From positions 5,642,001 to 5,706,000 of the forward strand of contig NZ_CP087164.1 of NCBI RefSeq assembly GCF_021172045.1: 64,000 nt of DNA, given 5' to 3'. A program made the translations under genes and the position numbers. A model generated the notes under the pieces. That model saw only the letters and a program-made list of their open reading frames with translations. It did not search any database and was not told where the DNA came from. Shown in pieces: positions 52,378 to 61,445 of this stretch. Numbering within the stretch: the stretch's first letter is position 1; each line of letters begins with the position of its first letter. This DNA comes from Capillimicrobium parvum (GTDB lineage Bacteria > Actinomycetota > Thermoleophilia > Solirubrobacterales > Solirubrobacteraceae).

Positions 52378-53154
52378 TCACGGCCCGAAGGCCAAGCTGG
52401 CGGCATCGACCACCGCCGAGCCGCCGTCCACGGTGACGACGGCGCCGTTGACGTAGGTCGACTGCGGGCCGGCGAGCCACGCGACCAGGCCCGCGACCTC
52501 GTCGGGCTCGCCCGGCCGGCGGGCCGGCACCGGCGCGGTGGCCAGCTCGTAGGCGCCGTCGCGGCCGGTCCCGCGCAGGCCGCCGAGCTCGTCCATCGCC
52601 CGGTCGGCCATCTCCGTGCGGATCCACCCGGGGCACACGCAGTTGGCCCGGACGCCCTGTGGGCCGTGGTCCACTGCGATGCATTGGGTCAGCATGATGG
52701 CGCCCGCCTTCGACGCACCATACGCGGCGGACGCCGGCGCCGCCCGCAGCCCGGCGAGCGAGGCGACGGTGACGATCGCCCCGCGCGCCTCGACCAGGTG
52801 CGGCAGGGCCGCCCGGCAGGTCAGGAAGACGCCGGTCAGGTTCGTGGCGAGCACTCGCTCCCAGCGCTCGAGCGTCTGCTCGGCCACCGTGCCGCCCGCG
52901 CCGGTGCCCGCGCAGCAGACGAGCGCGTCGAGCCGCCCGAAGCGCTCCACCGCGCCGGCCACCGCCGCGGCGGGACCGGCCGGGTCGGCGACGTCGGCCA
53001 CCACGGCGCGGCCGCCGACCTCGGCCGCGAGCGCCTCGAGCGGCTCGGGCCGCCGGCCGGCGACGCACACGCTGAAGCCGTCGGCCGCCATCCGGCGCGC
53101 GACGGCCGCGCCGATCCCGGTGCCGCCGCCGGTGATGAGCGCGGTCGGCGCCAC
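52378..53154 (-). CDS. Short-chain dehydrogenase/reductase
   Basis: 258 aa classical SDR: ALITGGGTGIGAAVARRM, CCAGTGAGG in place of NNAG, the Ser of TVASLAGLR, and Tyr-Lys in AAYGASKAGAIML. FabG-like C-terminus with YVNGAVVTVDGG. It would oxidise a hydroxy intermediate of the pathway. Lies between the HpaB and ligase genes and is co-transcribed. Confidence 0.9.
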   Translation of the reverse strand: MAPTALITGGGTGIGAAVARRMAADGFSVCVAGRRPEPLEALAAEVGGRAVVADVADPAGPAAAVAGAVERFGRLDALVCCAGTGAGGTVAEQTLERWERVLATNLTGVFLTCRAALPHLVEARGAIVTVASLAGLRAAPASAAYGASKAGAIMLTQCIAVDHGPQGVRANCVCPGWIRTEMADRAMDELGGLRGTGRDGAYELATAPVPARRPGEPDEVAGLVAWLAGPQSTYVNGAVVTVDGGSAVVDAASLAFGP

Positions 53155-53158
53155 CCCG

Positions 53159-54625
53159 TTAGTCCTCGAGGAACTGCTCGACCAGCGCCTCCGGCAGCGT
53201 CTTGTCGGCGATCGTGTAGGCCAGCGCCGTCATCCGCCACGAGTCCGAGAGGTAGAAGCGCTCGTAGAGCTCCCCGCGGCCGCCGAGCTCGGAGCCGACG
53301 AAGTCCCACGCGAGCCGGAAGAGCCGGATGCGGCGCTCCGCGTCGGCGCCGGCGGACTGGAAGTACAGGTCGATGTCCTCGCGCAGCGGGCCGTCGAGGT
53401 CCGCGCGGCTCGGCGTCGCCATGTAGCCGCCGCCGCCGATCAGCTGCAGGTACTCGTTGGCGCGCGGCAGCCACTTGGGCATCTCGCCCCGCAACGCGAC
53501 GAACGGGCGCTCGTCGGGACAGCAGACGCCGCCCTCGTCGACCTGCGCGCCCGCCTCGGCGGCCACGAGCGCCGACCGCGACAGCTCGACCATGTTCCAC
53601 ACCTGGCCCAGCTTCTCCTGGATGTGGTCGAAGCGGACGACCCCGGTCGCGTTGGCGATCATGTGGCCCAGGCCGAGCGCGAAGTTCAGCTTCGTCCAGG
53701 CCCGGGTGAACGCCTGGTGCATGATGTGCCCGCGCCAGCCCGTGTCGGTGATGACCTCCGAGTAGCCGTCGGTGTCGCCGTCGAGGAAGACGCGCTCCTT
53801 CGGGATCTCGACGTCGTCGAAGATCACGACCGCGTCCATCTCGTCGAAGCGCGACGACAGCGGGTAGTCGTACGGGTCGCGCGCCCGCGAGTAGCTGTCG
53901 CGGCAGATGAACTTGAGCCCCGGCGTGGCGATCGGGATGGCGAACGCCAGCGCGTAGCGGCCGTCCTGCGGGCGGATGTCCGAGCCCGGGTAGACGAGCA
54001 GCTCGTCGGCGAACGGCGCGAGCGTGGCCAGCATCCGCGCGCCGCGCACGACGATCGCGCCGTCGGTCTCGTCCACCTTGTGCAGCGCGACCTTGCCCAT
54101 CGCCTGGTCGGCCTCCGCCTGGCGGCGGTCCACCTGCGGGTTCATGAGCGCGTGCGTCGTCGAGAGGTCGTGGTCGCGCATGTACTCCTGGTAGGCGACG
54201 AGGTTCGCGGCGCCCTGCTCGTTGCCGCGCCGCGCCCACACGTCGGCGCGCCCGGCGAAGCAGGCGAACGTCACGTTGAGGTAGTCGGGCGTGCGGCCCA
54301 TCGTCCCGCCGGACAGCGCGGCGACGATCTCGATCGCCCGCCGGCGCCTGACCAGGTCCTCGGGCGTGCGCGGGACGACGTGCGTGACGTTGATCGGCAG
54401 CGACGGGTCGGCCGGCGACGGGACGAGCATCTCGCCGGCGTGCTCGTGCTGGACGTCGAACACGCGCGCCATCGACAGCGCGGCGTCGTGCAGGTCGGGA
54501 TGGTCGAGCGGGTTGGCGATCTTCTCGCCGCGCAGCCAGATCTCCCGCCCGCCCGCGCGCAGCCCGTCCAGGAACTGCTCGCCGGTGCGCGCGCCGGTCG
54601 CGCGCTCGGTGGACATGGACGCCAT
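53159..54625 (-). CDS. HpaB-type flavin-dependent aromatic monooxygenase
   Basis: 488 aa, 4-hydroxyphenylacetate 3-hydroxylase family. GTMGRTPDYLNV, PIATPGLKFICRDSYSRARD and FDDVEIPKERVFL are family segments (FADH2-binding). It should hydroxylate a phenolic ring to a catechol. The flavin reductase (HpaC) that supplies FADH2 is not in the window. ATG 54625 overlaps the dioxygenase stop (TGATG). Confidence 0.88.
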   Translation of the reverse strand: MASMSTERATGARTGEQFLDGLRAGGREIWLRGEKIANPLDHPDLHDAALSMARVFDVQHEHAGEMLVPSPADPSLPINVTHVVPRTPEDLVRRRRAIEIVAALSGGTMGRTPDYLNVTFACFAGRADVWARRGNEQGAANLVAYQEYMRDHDLSTTHALMNPQVDRRQAEADQAMGKVALHKVDETDGAIVVRGARMLATLAPFADELLVYPGSDIRPQDGRYALAFAIPIATPGLKFICRDSYSRARDPYDYPLSSRFDEMDAVVIFDDVEIPKERVFLDGDTDGYSEVITDTGWRGHIMHQAFTRAWTKLNFALGLGHMIANATGVVRFDHIQEKLGQVWNMVELSRSALVAAEAGAQVDEGGVCCPDERPFVALRGEMPKWLPRANEYLQLIGGGGYMATPSRADLDGPLREDIDLYFQSAGADAERRIRLFRLAWDFVGSELGGRGELYERFYLSDSWRMTALAYTIADKTLPEALVEQFLED

Positions 54626-55536
54626 CAGTCGTCTCCCGGGGGTAGTGGGTGGCCCTGCGCCTCGAGGCCGAGCCGCTCGTGCTCCACGGCGGCGGCGTCG
54701 AAGCGGAAGTACGAGCGCGGGGGCAGGATCCCCCACGTGTTGGAGCTGTGCACGTCGTCGGGCCACTCGCGCGGCTCGTGGTCGGGGCCGATCTGCTCCA
54801 TGTCGCAGTACAGCTCGACGAGCAGGCCCTCCTCCGGGATGCGCACGTAGGCGGCGAGGTTCTGGCCGAGCGCGTGGCGCAGCGGCCCCCACGCCAGCCA
54901 GCGGCCATGCTGGGCGAGGTGGTCGAGCGCGACGCGCAGCTCGCCCCAGTCGGTCAGCTCGAACGCGACGTGATGCAACCGCGCGCGGCCGGCGCGGACG
55001 AGCGCGACCGTGTGGTGGTCGGCGTCGACGCGCAGCCACGTGCCGGCCTGCTCGAGGCGGTCGGTCAGCCGCATGCCGAGCACGTCGGCGTAGAAGGCGG
55101 TGGCCGCCGGGAGGTCGGCGCTCAGCGTGTTGATGTGGCCGAGGCGGCGGGGATGGAAGCCGGCGAGCGTGGTCGTCGAGCGGGCGATCGCGGGCCGGCC
55201 GTCGGGGTCGGGCTCGCAGGGGAGCAGCTCGATCCCGTGGCCGTCGGGATCGGCGAGCCGCAGGGCGCCCTCCGCGCGCTCATGGGCGACGCCGTGGGCG
55301 TCGAGGCGGGCGGCCGCGTCGTCGAGGCTCACCCCGCGGGCCAGCTCGAACGCGGTGTGGTCGGCCCCCGGCTCGCCGCCGACGAGCTCGAGCGAGTAGC
55401 GCTCGTAGGCACAGGCCAGCGTCACGCGCCCCGGGGTCCGATCGCGCGGGGCCAGCCCGAACTGGACCGCCCACCGCTGCGCCGCCTCCTCCGGGTCCGC
55501 CGCGCGCAGGCAGACGTGGTGGATCCGCCGCAGCAT
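54625..55536 (-). CDS. Extradiol ring-cleavage dioxygenase (VOC family)
   Basis: 303 aa type I extradiol enzyme with two VOC domains. C-terminal iron ligands His in RRLGHINTL, His in RLHHVAFEL and Glu in LLVELYCDMEQI. It would cleave a catechol such as that made by the adjacent HpaB-type enzyme. The ATG is preceded by a TAACGT box 8 nt away, inside the dyad at 55540. First gene of the dioxygenase-HpaB-SDR-ligase operon. Confidence 0.88.
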   Translation of the reverse strand: MLRRIHHVCLRAADPEEAAQRWAVQFGLAPRDRTPGRVTLACAYERYSLELVGGEPGADHTAFELARGVSLDDAAARLDAHGVAHERAEGALRLADPDGHGIELLPCEPDPDGRPAIARSTTTLAGFHPRRLGHINTLSADLPAATAFYADVLGMRLTDRLEQAGTWLRVDADHHTVALVRAGRARLHHVAFELTDWGELRVALDHLAQHGRWLAWGPLRHALGQNLAAYVRIPEEGLLVELYCDMEQIGPDHEPREWPDDVHSSNTWGILPPRSYFRFDAAAVEHERLGLEAQGHPLPPGDD

Positions 55537-55539
55537 CTT

Positions 55540-55554
55540 TGGATACGTTATGCA
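55540..55554. promoter_or_regulatory. 15-bp dyad in the dioxygenase/decarboxylase divergent promoter
   Basis: TGGATACGTTATGCA, dyad TGNRTANNNTAYNCA, overlapping the minus-strand -10 TAACGT (55550-55545) of the dioxygenase gene and 28 bp before the plus-strand gene. The sister copy is at 50915-50929. A bound regulator would shut both directions. A GntR site is the likely reading. Confidence 0.6.
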
Positions 55555-55582
55555 TTCTCGAAATCGGGGTCAAGGAGGCACG

Positions 55583-55954
55583 GTGTCGCAGGAGAGCAGT
55601 CGCAGGGAGCGTGGCCTGGCCCGCCTGGCGCAACTCGGCGACGAGCCGGGAGGCGACGAGTTCCTCGCGCGGATGGGCGTGCTCGGCGACTGGGTCGTCG
55701 ACTTCGCGTTCGGCGACGTGCACACCCGCCCGGGCCTCGATGCGCGTGAGCGCGAGCTCATCATCGTCGCCGTGCTCGTCGCCATCGGCTCGAGCGATCC
55801 GCAGGTGCGCGCGCACATTCGCGCGCTCCGTGCGATCGACGTGCCCTACGACGAGATCGAAGAGTGCATCCTGCAGGTCACGCCCTACGCCGGGGTCCCG
55901 CGCGCGATCAACGCGATGAAGGTCCTCCGGGACGAACAGGAGAACGATCAGTGA
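55583..55954 (+). CDS. Carboxymuconolactone decarboxylase-like protein
   Basis: 123 aa, CMD/AhpD superfamily. RELIIVAVLVAIGSSDPQVR and EECILQVTPYAGVPRAINAM are typical. No CxxC peroxidatic motif, so the PcaC-like branch (decarboxylation or isomerisation of lactones) is likelier than AhpD. AAGGAGG ribosome site before GTG 55583. Stop overlaps the FAH gene (GTGA). Confidence 0.85.
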   Translation: MSQESSRRERGLARLAQLGDEPGGDEFLARMGVLGDWVVDFAFGDVHTRPGLDARERELIIVAVLVAIGSSDPQVRAHIRALRAIDVPYDEIEECILQVTPYAGVPRAINAMKVLRDEQENDQ

Positions 55955-56781
55955 AGGCCATCCGCTTCGCCGGGCCGGACTCGGAGCCGCGCATCGGCGT
56001 CCTCGACGGCGACACGATCCGCGACGCCGGACCGGCCGGGCCGCAGGGCTTCGTCCCTACCCCCGAGGCGTGGGCGGCGCTCGACGCCGCCTCCGGCGCG
56101 TCGCACGCGCTCGACGAGGTGCGCGTGCTGCCGCCGGTCGTGCCCGGCAAGATCGTCGCGATCGGCCTGAACTACCGCTCGCACGCCGAGGAGTCCGAGC
56201 TCGACGTGCCGGCCGTGCCGGTGGTCTTCGCGAAGTTCCCGTCGTCGATCATCGGCCACGGCGACGACATCGTCATCCCGCGCGAGGAGACCCGGCCCGA
56301 CTTCGAGGGCGAGCTGGCCGTCGTCATCGGCCGGCGCACGTATCGCGCCGACGCCGAGAGCGCGCTGCAGGCGATCGGCGGCATCACCGCGCTGCACGAC
56401 GTCTCCGGGCGGCGGGCGCAGCTGGAGACCCCGCTGCGGCAGTTCACGCTCGGCAAGAGCTTCGACACCTTCACGCCGATGGGTCCCGCGATCGCGTCGC
56501 TCGACGGCATCGACCTCACCGACGTCGCCGTGCGCACCACGATCTCCGGCGAGGTGATGCAGGACGCCAACACCCGGGACCTGATCTTCCCCGTCGTCGA
56601 CCTCGTGGTCTACCTGTCGCAGGGCCTGACGCTCGAGCCCGGCGACGTCATCGCCACCGGCACCCCGGGCGGCGTCGGCGACTCGCGCGACCCGCGCCGC
56701 TACCTGCGCGAGGGCGACGTGGCGGAGATCGAGGTCGGCGGCGTCGGCACGCTGCGCAACGGCGTGCGGATGGAGGCCTGA
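55951..56781 (+). CDS. Fumarylacetoacetate hydrolase-family enzyme (HpaG/HpcE-like)
   Basis: 276 aa. Metal residues in DFEGELAVVIGRR, ALHDVSGRRAQ, GKSFDTFTPMGPAI, and EPGDVIATGTPGGVGDSRDP. The fold family includes decarboxylases and C-C hydrolases of 4-hydroxyphenylacetate degradation. It pairs with the CMD-like gene and shares the promoter region of the extradiol dioxygenase. Confidence 0.9.
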   Translation: MKAIRFAGPDSEPRIGVLDGDTIRDAGPAGPQGFVPTPEAWAALDAASGASHALDEVRVLPPVVPGKIVAIGLNYRSHAEESELDVPAVPVVFAKFPSSIIGHGDDIVIPREETRPDFEGELAVVIGRRTYRADAESALQAIGGITALHDVSGRRAQLETPLRQFTLGKSFDTFTPMGPAIASLDGIDLTDVAVRTTISGEVMQDANTRDLIFPVVDLVVYLSQGLTLEPGDVIATGTPGGVGDSRDPRRYLREGDVAEIEVGGVGTLRNGVRMEA

Positions 56782-56817
56782 ACGGGCGTGCGCGGCGGCT
56801 CCGAGGCGGCCTCTACG

Positions 56818-57471
56818 TCAGATCGCGGCGAGCAGGCGCTCGAGCGCGTGCTCGAGGTGGCGGCGGGTGAGCGCCTCGGCGCGGCCCGCGTCGCCGGCCT
56901 CGATCGCGGCCATGATGGCCTCGTGCTCGTCGGCGTCGAGGTGCATGTCCGCGGGCGTGGCGACCTGCCGCGCGTAGATCGGCTCGCCGATGCGCGAGAC
57001 CCAGAGGATCTCGGCGAACTGCATGAGGAACGCGTTGCCGGACGCCTCGACGAGCGCGAGGTGGAACTCGCGGTTGGCGTCGAAGCTGTGGCCGACGTCG
57101 GGGATGAGATGGCGATGGGTGGCGATCGCGGCGCGCATCCGCTCGACGGACGCCTCGCGCTCGGCCGCGATGCGGGCCGCGCCGGGCTCGATGACCATGC
57201 GCGCCTCGGTGGGCGAACGCATGTCGGCGCCCTGGATGTCGGCCACGCGGGCGCCGCGGTTCGTCTGCATCTGGACGAGCCCCTCGGCGGCCAGCCGGCG
57301 CAGCGCCTCGCGGACCGGCGTACGCGACACGCCGAGGTCGGCGGCCAGATCCTCCTGGTGCAGGCGGCTGCCGCGCGGGAGCTCCCCGTCGATGATCCGC
57401 TGCCGGATGGCGACGTAGACATGGTCGACCACGCTGGCGATCGACAGCGGCTCCACGGGATTCGCCGACAC
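56818..57471 (-). CDS. GntR-family regulator, FCD type (1)
   Basis: 217 aa. Winged helix-turn-helix LHQEDLAADLGVSRTPVREA followed by LRRLAAEGLVQ, and an all-helical FCD ligand domain with metal-type residues in DANREFHLALVEASGN and DEHEAIMAAIEAGD. GTG 57471 is supported by TACCCT 6 nt upstream. A candidate for binding the dyads at 50915 and 55540. Confidence 0.9.
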   Translation of the reverse strand: MSANPVEPLSIASVVDHVYVAIRQRIIDGELPRGSRLHQEDLAADLGVSRTPVREALRRLAAEGLVQMQTNRGARVADIQGADMRSPTEARMVIEPGAARIAAEREASVERMRAAIATHRHLIPDVGHSFDANREFHLALVEASGNAFLMQFAEILWVSRIGEPIYARQVATPADMHLDADEHEAIMAAIEAGDAGRAEALTRRHLEHALERLLAAI

Positions 57472-57477
57472 GAGGAC

Positions 57478-57483
57478 AGGGTA
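57478..57483 (-). promoter_or_regulatory. -10 box TACCCT of GntR gene 1
   Basis: Minus strand, 6 nt before GTG 57471. Confidence 0.45.
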
Positions 57484-57498
57484 ACCGCCGCGCCCGGT

Positions 57499-58152
57499 TT
57501 GATCCTGCAGCACGGAACCGACGGCCCGCCCGGCCGCCTGGGCGAGTGGCTCGCCGAGCGCGGGATCCCCTACGAGGTGCACCGGTCCGACCAGGCGCCG
57601 CCGCCGGAGGACGTCGTCCGGCGCCCGTGGATCGCGTCGCTCGGCTCCGAGCTGTCGGCGACCACCCCCGCCCCGTCGTGGCCCGCGGACGAGATCGACG
57701 CGATGCGCCGCGCCGTCGACGCCGGCGTGCCCGTGCTCGGGCTGTGCTTCGGCGGCCAGGCGCTCAGCCTCGCGCTCGGCGGCCGGGTGGAGCCCGCGGA
57801 CCCGCCGGAGATCGGCTGGGTGCCGGTCGACCCCGGCGACGGGATCGTCACCTCCGGCCCGTGGTTTCAGTGGCACTTCGAGCAGCTCACCGTGCCGCCG
57901 GGCGCAGTGGAGCTGGGGCGCAGCGCGGCGGGCCCGGCGGCGTTCCGGATCGGGCCGCACCTGGGGACGCAGTTCCACCCCGAGGCGACGCCGGCGATCG
58001 CGTGCCGCTGGACCGAGCTCGCCGGGCACACGGTGCCGTGGCTGGACGCCGGCGAGCTCGTGCGCCAGAGCGAGGTGGTCGGCGGCGACGCCGTGCGGGC
58101 GCAGGCGTTCCGGCTGTTCGACGCATGGTGGGCGATGGGCGCCGGCGCGTAG
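57499..58152 (+). CDS. Class I glutamine amidotransferase-like hydrolase
   Basis: 217 aa, TTG start. Cys nucleophile in VLGLCFGGQALSLALGG and His-Glu in GTQFHPEA; closer to GMP-synthase-type amidotransferases than to PuuD. The AtdA2 protein of aniline catabolism, a hydrolase of gamma-glutamylanilide, is of this broad kind. Divergent from GntR gene 1. Its 3' end is duplicated downstream. Confidence 0.82.
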   Translation: MILQHGTDGPPGRLGEWLAERGIPYEVHRSDQAPPPEDVVRRPWIASLGSELSATTPAPSWPADEIDAMRRAVDAGVPVLGLCFGGQALSLALGGRVEPADPPEIGWVPVDPGDGIVTSGPWFQWHFEQLTVPPGAVELGRSAAGPAAFRIGPHLGTQFHPEATPAIACRWTELAGHTVPWLDAGELVRQSEVVGGDAVRAQAFRLFDAWWAMGAGA

Positions 58153-58235
58153 CGGCCGGCGGCGGCGCCGTGCGGGCGCAGGCGTTCCGGCTGTTCGACG
58201 CGTGGCGGGCGATGGGCGCCGGCGGGTAGCGGCCG
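58082..58235. repeat. 77-bp tandem duplication of the amidotransferase 3' end
   Basis: Unit 1 is 58082-58158 and encodes the last residues VRAQAFRLFDAWWAMGAGA; unit 2, 58159-58235, would read VRAQAFRLFDAWRAMGAGG and a second stop. They differ at a few positions. The duplicate lies between the gene and the end of the opposing GntR gene. Confidence 0.9.
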
Positions 58236-58237
58236 GC

Positions 58238-58963
58238 CTACGCGCCGCGCAGGACCTGCTCGAGCTCGCGCTGCGCGATGGCGACGTGCGCCTCCATCGC
58301 GGCGCGCGCCCCGTCGCCGTCGCGCGCCTCGATCGCCTCGACCACGGCGAGGTGCCCGGCGCGCGTGGTCTCGAGCACGACGTGCCAGGGCAGGGCGTCG
58401 CTGAGGGAGAACATGCGCTCGCGCGCGTCGGCGACCGCGCGGAGCAGGACGGCGTTGCCGGCCGCGTGCGCGACCGCGAGGTGAAACGCGGTGTCCGCGC
58501 GGCGGAAGGCGCGCGGGTCGTCCTCGGGCAGGGCGTCGAGCGCCGCCCGGAGCGCCGCGTGCTCGGCCGGGCCGGCCCGCTCGGCGGCCAGCCGCGCCGC
58601 GCCGCCTTCGATGACCGCGCGGAACTGCGACAGGTCGGCGAGCTCGTCGAGGCGGGCGAGCAGCCGGGCGCGCAGCATCGCCTCGTCCGGCGCGGCGACG
58701 ACCGCCCCGCCCTGGGCGCCGCGGGTGCGCACGAGGTGGCCCGAGCCCTCCAGGCGGGCGAGCGCCTCGCGCAGCGTCACGCGCGAGACGCCGAGCTGCG
58801 CGGCGAGATCGCGCTCGCTGGGCAGCCGCTCGCCGGTGACGAACATGCCGGAGTGGATCGCGCGCTCGAGGCGGTCGGCGCAGACCTCGTGCGCGGCGGG
58901 GATGCGCAGCGGCACGAGCGTCGTGGCCGCGGCGAGCGCCTCAGAGGTGGTGGGCGTACTCAT
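58238..58963 (-). CDS. GntR-family regulator, FCD type (2)
   Basis: 241 aa. Helix-turn-helix LPSERDLAAQLGVSRVTLRE and a helical FCD domain with RRADTAFHLAVAHAAGNAVL. Its ATG lies within the end of the ligase gene (23-bp overlap), so it is expressed with the ligase and alcohol dehydrogenase. Candidate for the dyad at 61461-61479. Confidence 0.9.
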   Translation of the reverse strand: MSTPTTSEALAAATTLVPLRIPAAHEVCADRLERAIHSGMFVTGERLPSERDLAAQLGVSRVTLREALARLEGSGHLVRTRGAQGGAVVAAPDEAMLRARLLARLDELADLSQFRAVIEGGAARLAAERAGPAEHAALRAALDALPEDDPRAFRRADTAFHLAVAHAAGNAVLLRAVADARERMFSLSDALPWHVVLETTRAGHLAVVEAIEARDGDGARAAMEAHVAIAQRELEQVLRGA

Positions 58964-60266
58964 CGCGCTCCCAGTCGGTCACCCGCGCCAGCTCGGCGTG
59001 CCACCGATCGAGCTCGTAGCGCTTGATCATGGTGTAGGTCGCGCACAGCTCCTCGCCGATCGCGTCGACGAGCAGGCGGTCGGCGGCGAGCGCGTCGAGC
59101 GCGGCACCGAGCGTCTTCGGCAGCTGCGGGCCGAGCCGCTCGTCGCCGAGCTCGTACGGGTTGCCGGACACGGGCTCGCCCAGGGCGAGCTCGCGCGCGA
59201 GGCCGTCGGTGCCGGCGGCGATGACCGCGGCGACGGCGAGATGGATGTTCGCCGTGCCGTCCCCGGTGCGCAGCTCCAACCGCGCGGCCTCGCCGCCCTC
59301 GGCCGGGACGCGGACCGCGGCGAGCTTGTTGTCGACCCCCCAGTTGACGTGCGTGGGCGCGAGGCTCTCGACGATGAAGCGGCGGTAGGCGTTGACCGTC
59401 GGGTTCAGGAAGGCGGTGAGGGCGGGCAGGTGCGCGAGCACTCCCGCGGCGAAGTGCCGCGCGGCGGCGCTCAGTCCGTCGGGCGCGGCAGGGTCGGCGA
59501 AGGCGTTGGCGCCGTCCTCGCCCGTGCACGAGACGTGCAGGTGCAGGCCCGAGCCCTCGTCGTCGTCGCGCAGCTGGCCCATGAACGTCGCGAGCAGGCC
59601 GTGCCGGGCCGCCACCTCCTTGGCCATCGCCTTGAAGCGGAACGAGCGGTCGGCGGACTCGAGCGCCTCGCCGTGGCGGAGGTTGATCTCGTACTGCCCG
59701 CGCCCGTACTCCTGCGAGGACACGATCGGCTGCAGGCCGAGGTCGCGGGCCGTGCGCAGGATCTCCCGCACGACGCCGCCCGGGTCGGAGACCGGCCCGC
59801 ACGTGTAGACCGACGAGTCGTGGGCCACGTAGGAGCGCCAGGTCCGCGGCTCGACGAGGTAGAACTCGAGCTCGGGGGCCACCACCGCGCCGAGGCCGTG
59901 GCGGGCGAGGCCGGCGATCGCCTGTCTGAGCGCGTACCGGGGATCGAGCGGGAACGGCCCGTCGAGGCGGCGGGTGCCGGCCAGGCACCACGCGACGGCC
60001 GGGTCGCCGGGCATCCGCACGAGGGTCGCCGGCTCCGGGATCGCCCAGAAGTCGCGGAAGCCGTGCTCGAAGCCGGCGATGACGTTGTGGCGCAGGTCGA
60101 TCGTCATGACCGCCTCGGTCTGCGCGATCCCGTGCGCGCGCACCGCGTCGTAGGCGTCGATCGGGACGTCCTTGCCGCGGCAGACGCCGTGCAGGTCGGC
60201 GTAGGAGACGCGGACGAGCTCGACGCCCGCCTCGCGCAGCGACGCGGCGTCAGGCGGCTCCGGCAT
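58941..60266 (-). CDS. Glutamine-synthetase-like gamma-glutamyl ligase (copy 2)
   Basis: 441 aa, same subfamily as the gene at 50991 and clearly homologous along its length (for example LRHNVIAGFE and EYGRxQYEINLRHG in both). Active-site segments VVAPELEFYLVEP, EGSGLHLHVS, FLNPTVNAYRRF and RLELRTGDGTANIHLA. Overlaps the alcohol dehydrogenase stop by 17 bp. Two ligases suggest two amine substrates or two stages. Confidence 0.85.
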   Translation of the reverse strand: MPEPPDAASLREAGVELVRVSYADLHGVCRGKDVPIDAYDAVRAHGIAQTEAVMTIDLRHNVIAGFEHGFRDFWAIPEPATLVRMPGDPAVAWCLAGTRRLDGPFPLDPRYALRQAIAGLARHGLGAVVAPELEFYLVEPRTWRSYVAHDSSVYTCGPVSDPGGVVREILRTARDLGLQPIVSSQEYGRGQYEINLRHGEALESADRSFRFKAMAKEVAARHGLLATFMGQLRDDDEGSGLHLHVSCTGEDGANAFADPAAPDGLSAAARHFAAGVLAHLPALTAFLNPTVNAYRRFIVESLAPTHVNWGVDNKLAAVRVPAEGGEAARLELRTGDGTANIHLAVAAVIAAGTDGLARELALGEPVSGNPYELGDERLGPQLPKTLGAALDALAADRLLVDAIGEELCATYTMIKRYELDRWHAELARVTDWERDEYAHHL

Positions 60267-61437
60267 GGCGCTCCTCCTCTGGGGCGGCTCGGTGCTCGAT
60301 GGCGAGCGCGCGGCGGTAGGCGCCGGCGATGTCCTCGGGCGTCCACGGGCCGGGCTCGACCGGGATCCACGCGCGCTGGGCGACCTCGGCGAGCGGCTCG
60401 ACGTCGGCCCCGGTCACGCCCTGCGCGGACAGGGTGGGGCAGCCGACGGCGGCCAGCAGCGCGCGCACCGCGCGCACGGCGCGGGTGCCGTCGGCGCTGC
60501 CGTCGGCGGGGGCGCCGAGCGCGTCGGCGATCCGCTCGAAGCAGCCGGGCACCGCGAGACGGTCGTGCTCCATCGACTCGGCGAGCACGAGCGCGACGCT
60601 CAGCCCGTGCGGGATGCCGTGGCGCACGCCGAGCGCGTGGCCGAGGGAGTGGTCGGTGCCGGCCTCCGAGAGGTTCATCGCGAAGCCCGCGAGCAGGCTG
60701 GCGCAGGCCATGCGGCTGCGGGCGCCCGCGTCGGCCCCGTCCGCCACGACGGCGGGCAGCGCGTCGCGCACGAGGCGCAGCGACTCGAGCGCGAGGGCGT
60801 CGGCGACCGGCGTGCGGGTGGCGGCGACGATCGCGCCGATGGCCTGGGCGAGCACGTCGAGGCCGCCGTACAGCGACGGCGCGGGCGGCAGCGAATGCGT
60901 GAGCCGCGGGTCGACGAGGCAGTCCTGGGCCCGGTTGTGCGGGCTCGCCGCACCGCACTTGAGCTCGCGCTCCGGGTCGACCATGACGACGCCGCCGGTG
61001 ACCTCGGAGCCGGTGCCCGCGGTCGTCGGCAGGGTGACGAGCGGGATCCCGGGCGGCGGGACCGGCTCGGGCTCGCCGGGCCACGCGAAGCGCCGGATCG
61101 ACCCGCCGGCGGTCGCGACCAGGCGGGCGCCCTTGGCGGTGTCGAGCACCGACCCGCCGCCGATGGCGACGACCGCGTCGTGCCCGGCGACGTCTTCGCC
61201 GGCCGCATCGACCGACGCGATCGTGGGCTCGCCCGCGGCGACGACGCGCAGCGTGGTGCCGGCGGGCAGCGCCGCCGTCACGGCCGGAAGCCGGGCGACG
61301 GCGGCGTCGACGAACGCGATCGGCCGGCCGGCGCCCAGCGACTCGAGCACCGCCGGGAGCTCGCCGGCGACGCCGTCGCCGAAGCGCACGCGCACCGGAA
61401 GCTGGCTGGAGAAGGGCTGCAGCGGATCGAGCGCCAC
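60250..61437 (-). CDS. Iron-containing alcohol dehydrogenase family protein
   Basis: 395 aa. NAD-binding GGGSVLDTAKGARLVA, and metal ligands in TDHSLGHALGVRHGIPHG with the Asp upstream in the segment RAQDCLVDPRLTHS. Family includes maleylacetate reductase and lactaldehyde/alcohol dehydrogenases. GTG 61437 is favoured by a TAGGGT box 8 nt upstream; GTG 61458 is possible. First gene of the dehydrogenase-ligase-GntR operon. Confidence 0.85.
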   Translation of the reverse strand: MALDPLQPFSSQLPVRVRFGDGVAGELPAVLESLGAGRPIAFVDAAVARLPAVTAALPAGTTLRVVAAGEPTIASVDAAGEDVAGHDAVVAIGGGSVLDTAKGARLVATAGGSIRRFAWPGEPEPVPPPGIPLVTLPTTAGTGSEVTGGVVMVDPERELKCGAASPHNRAQDCLVDPRLTHSLPPAPSLYGGLDVLAQAIGAIVAATRTPVADALALESLRLVRDALPAVVADGADAGARSRMACASLLAGFAMNLSEAGTDHSLGHALGVRHGIPHGLSVALVLAESMEHDRLAVPGCFERIADALGAPADGSADGTRAVRAVRALLAAVGCPTLSAQGVTGADVEPLAEVAQRAWIPVEPGPWTPEDIAGAYRRALAIEHRAAPEEERHAGAA

Positions 61438-61445
61438 GGCGCTTG

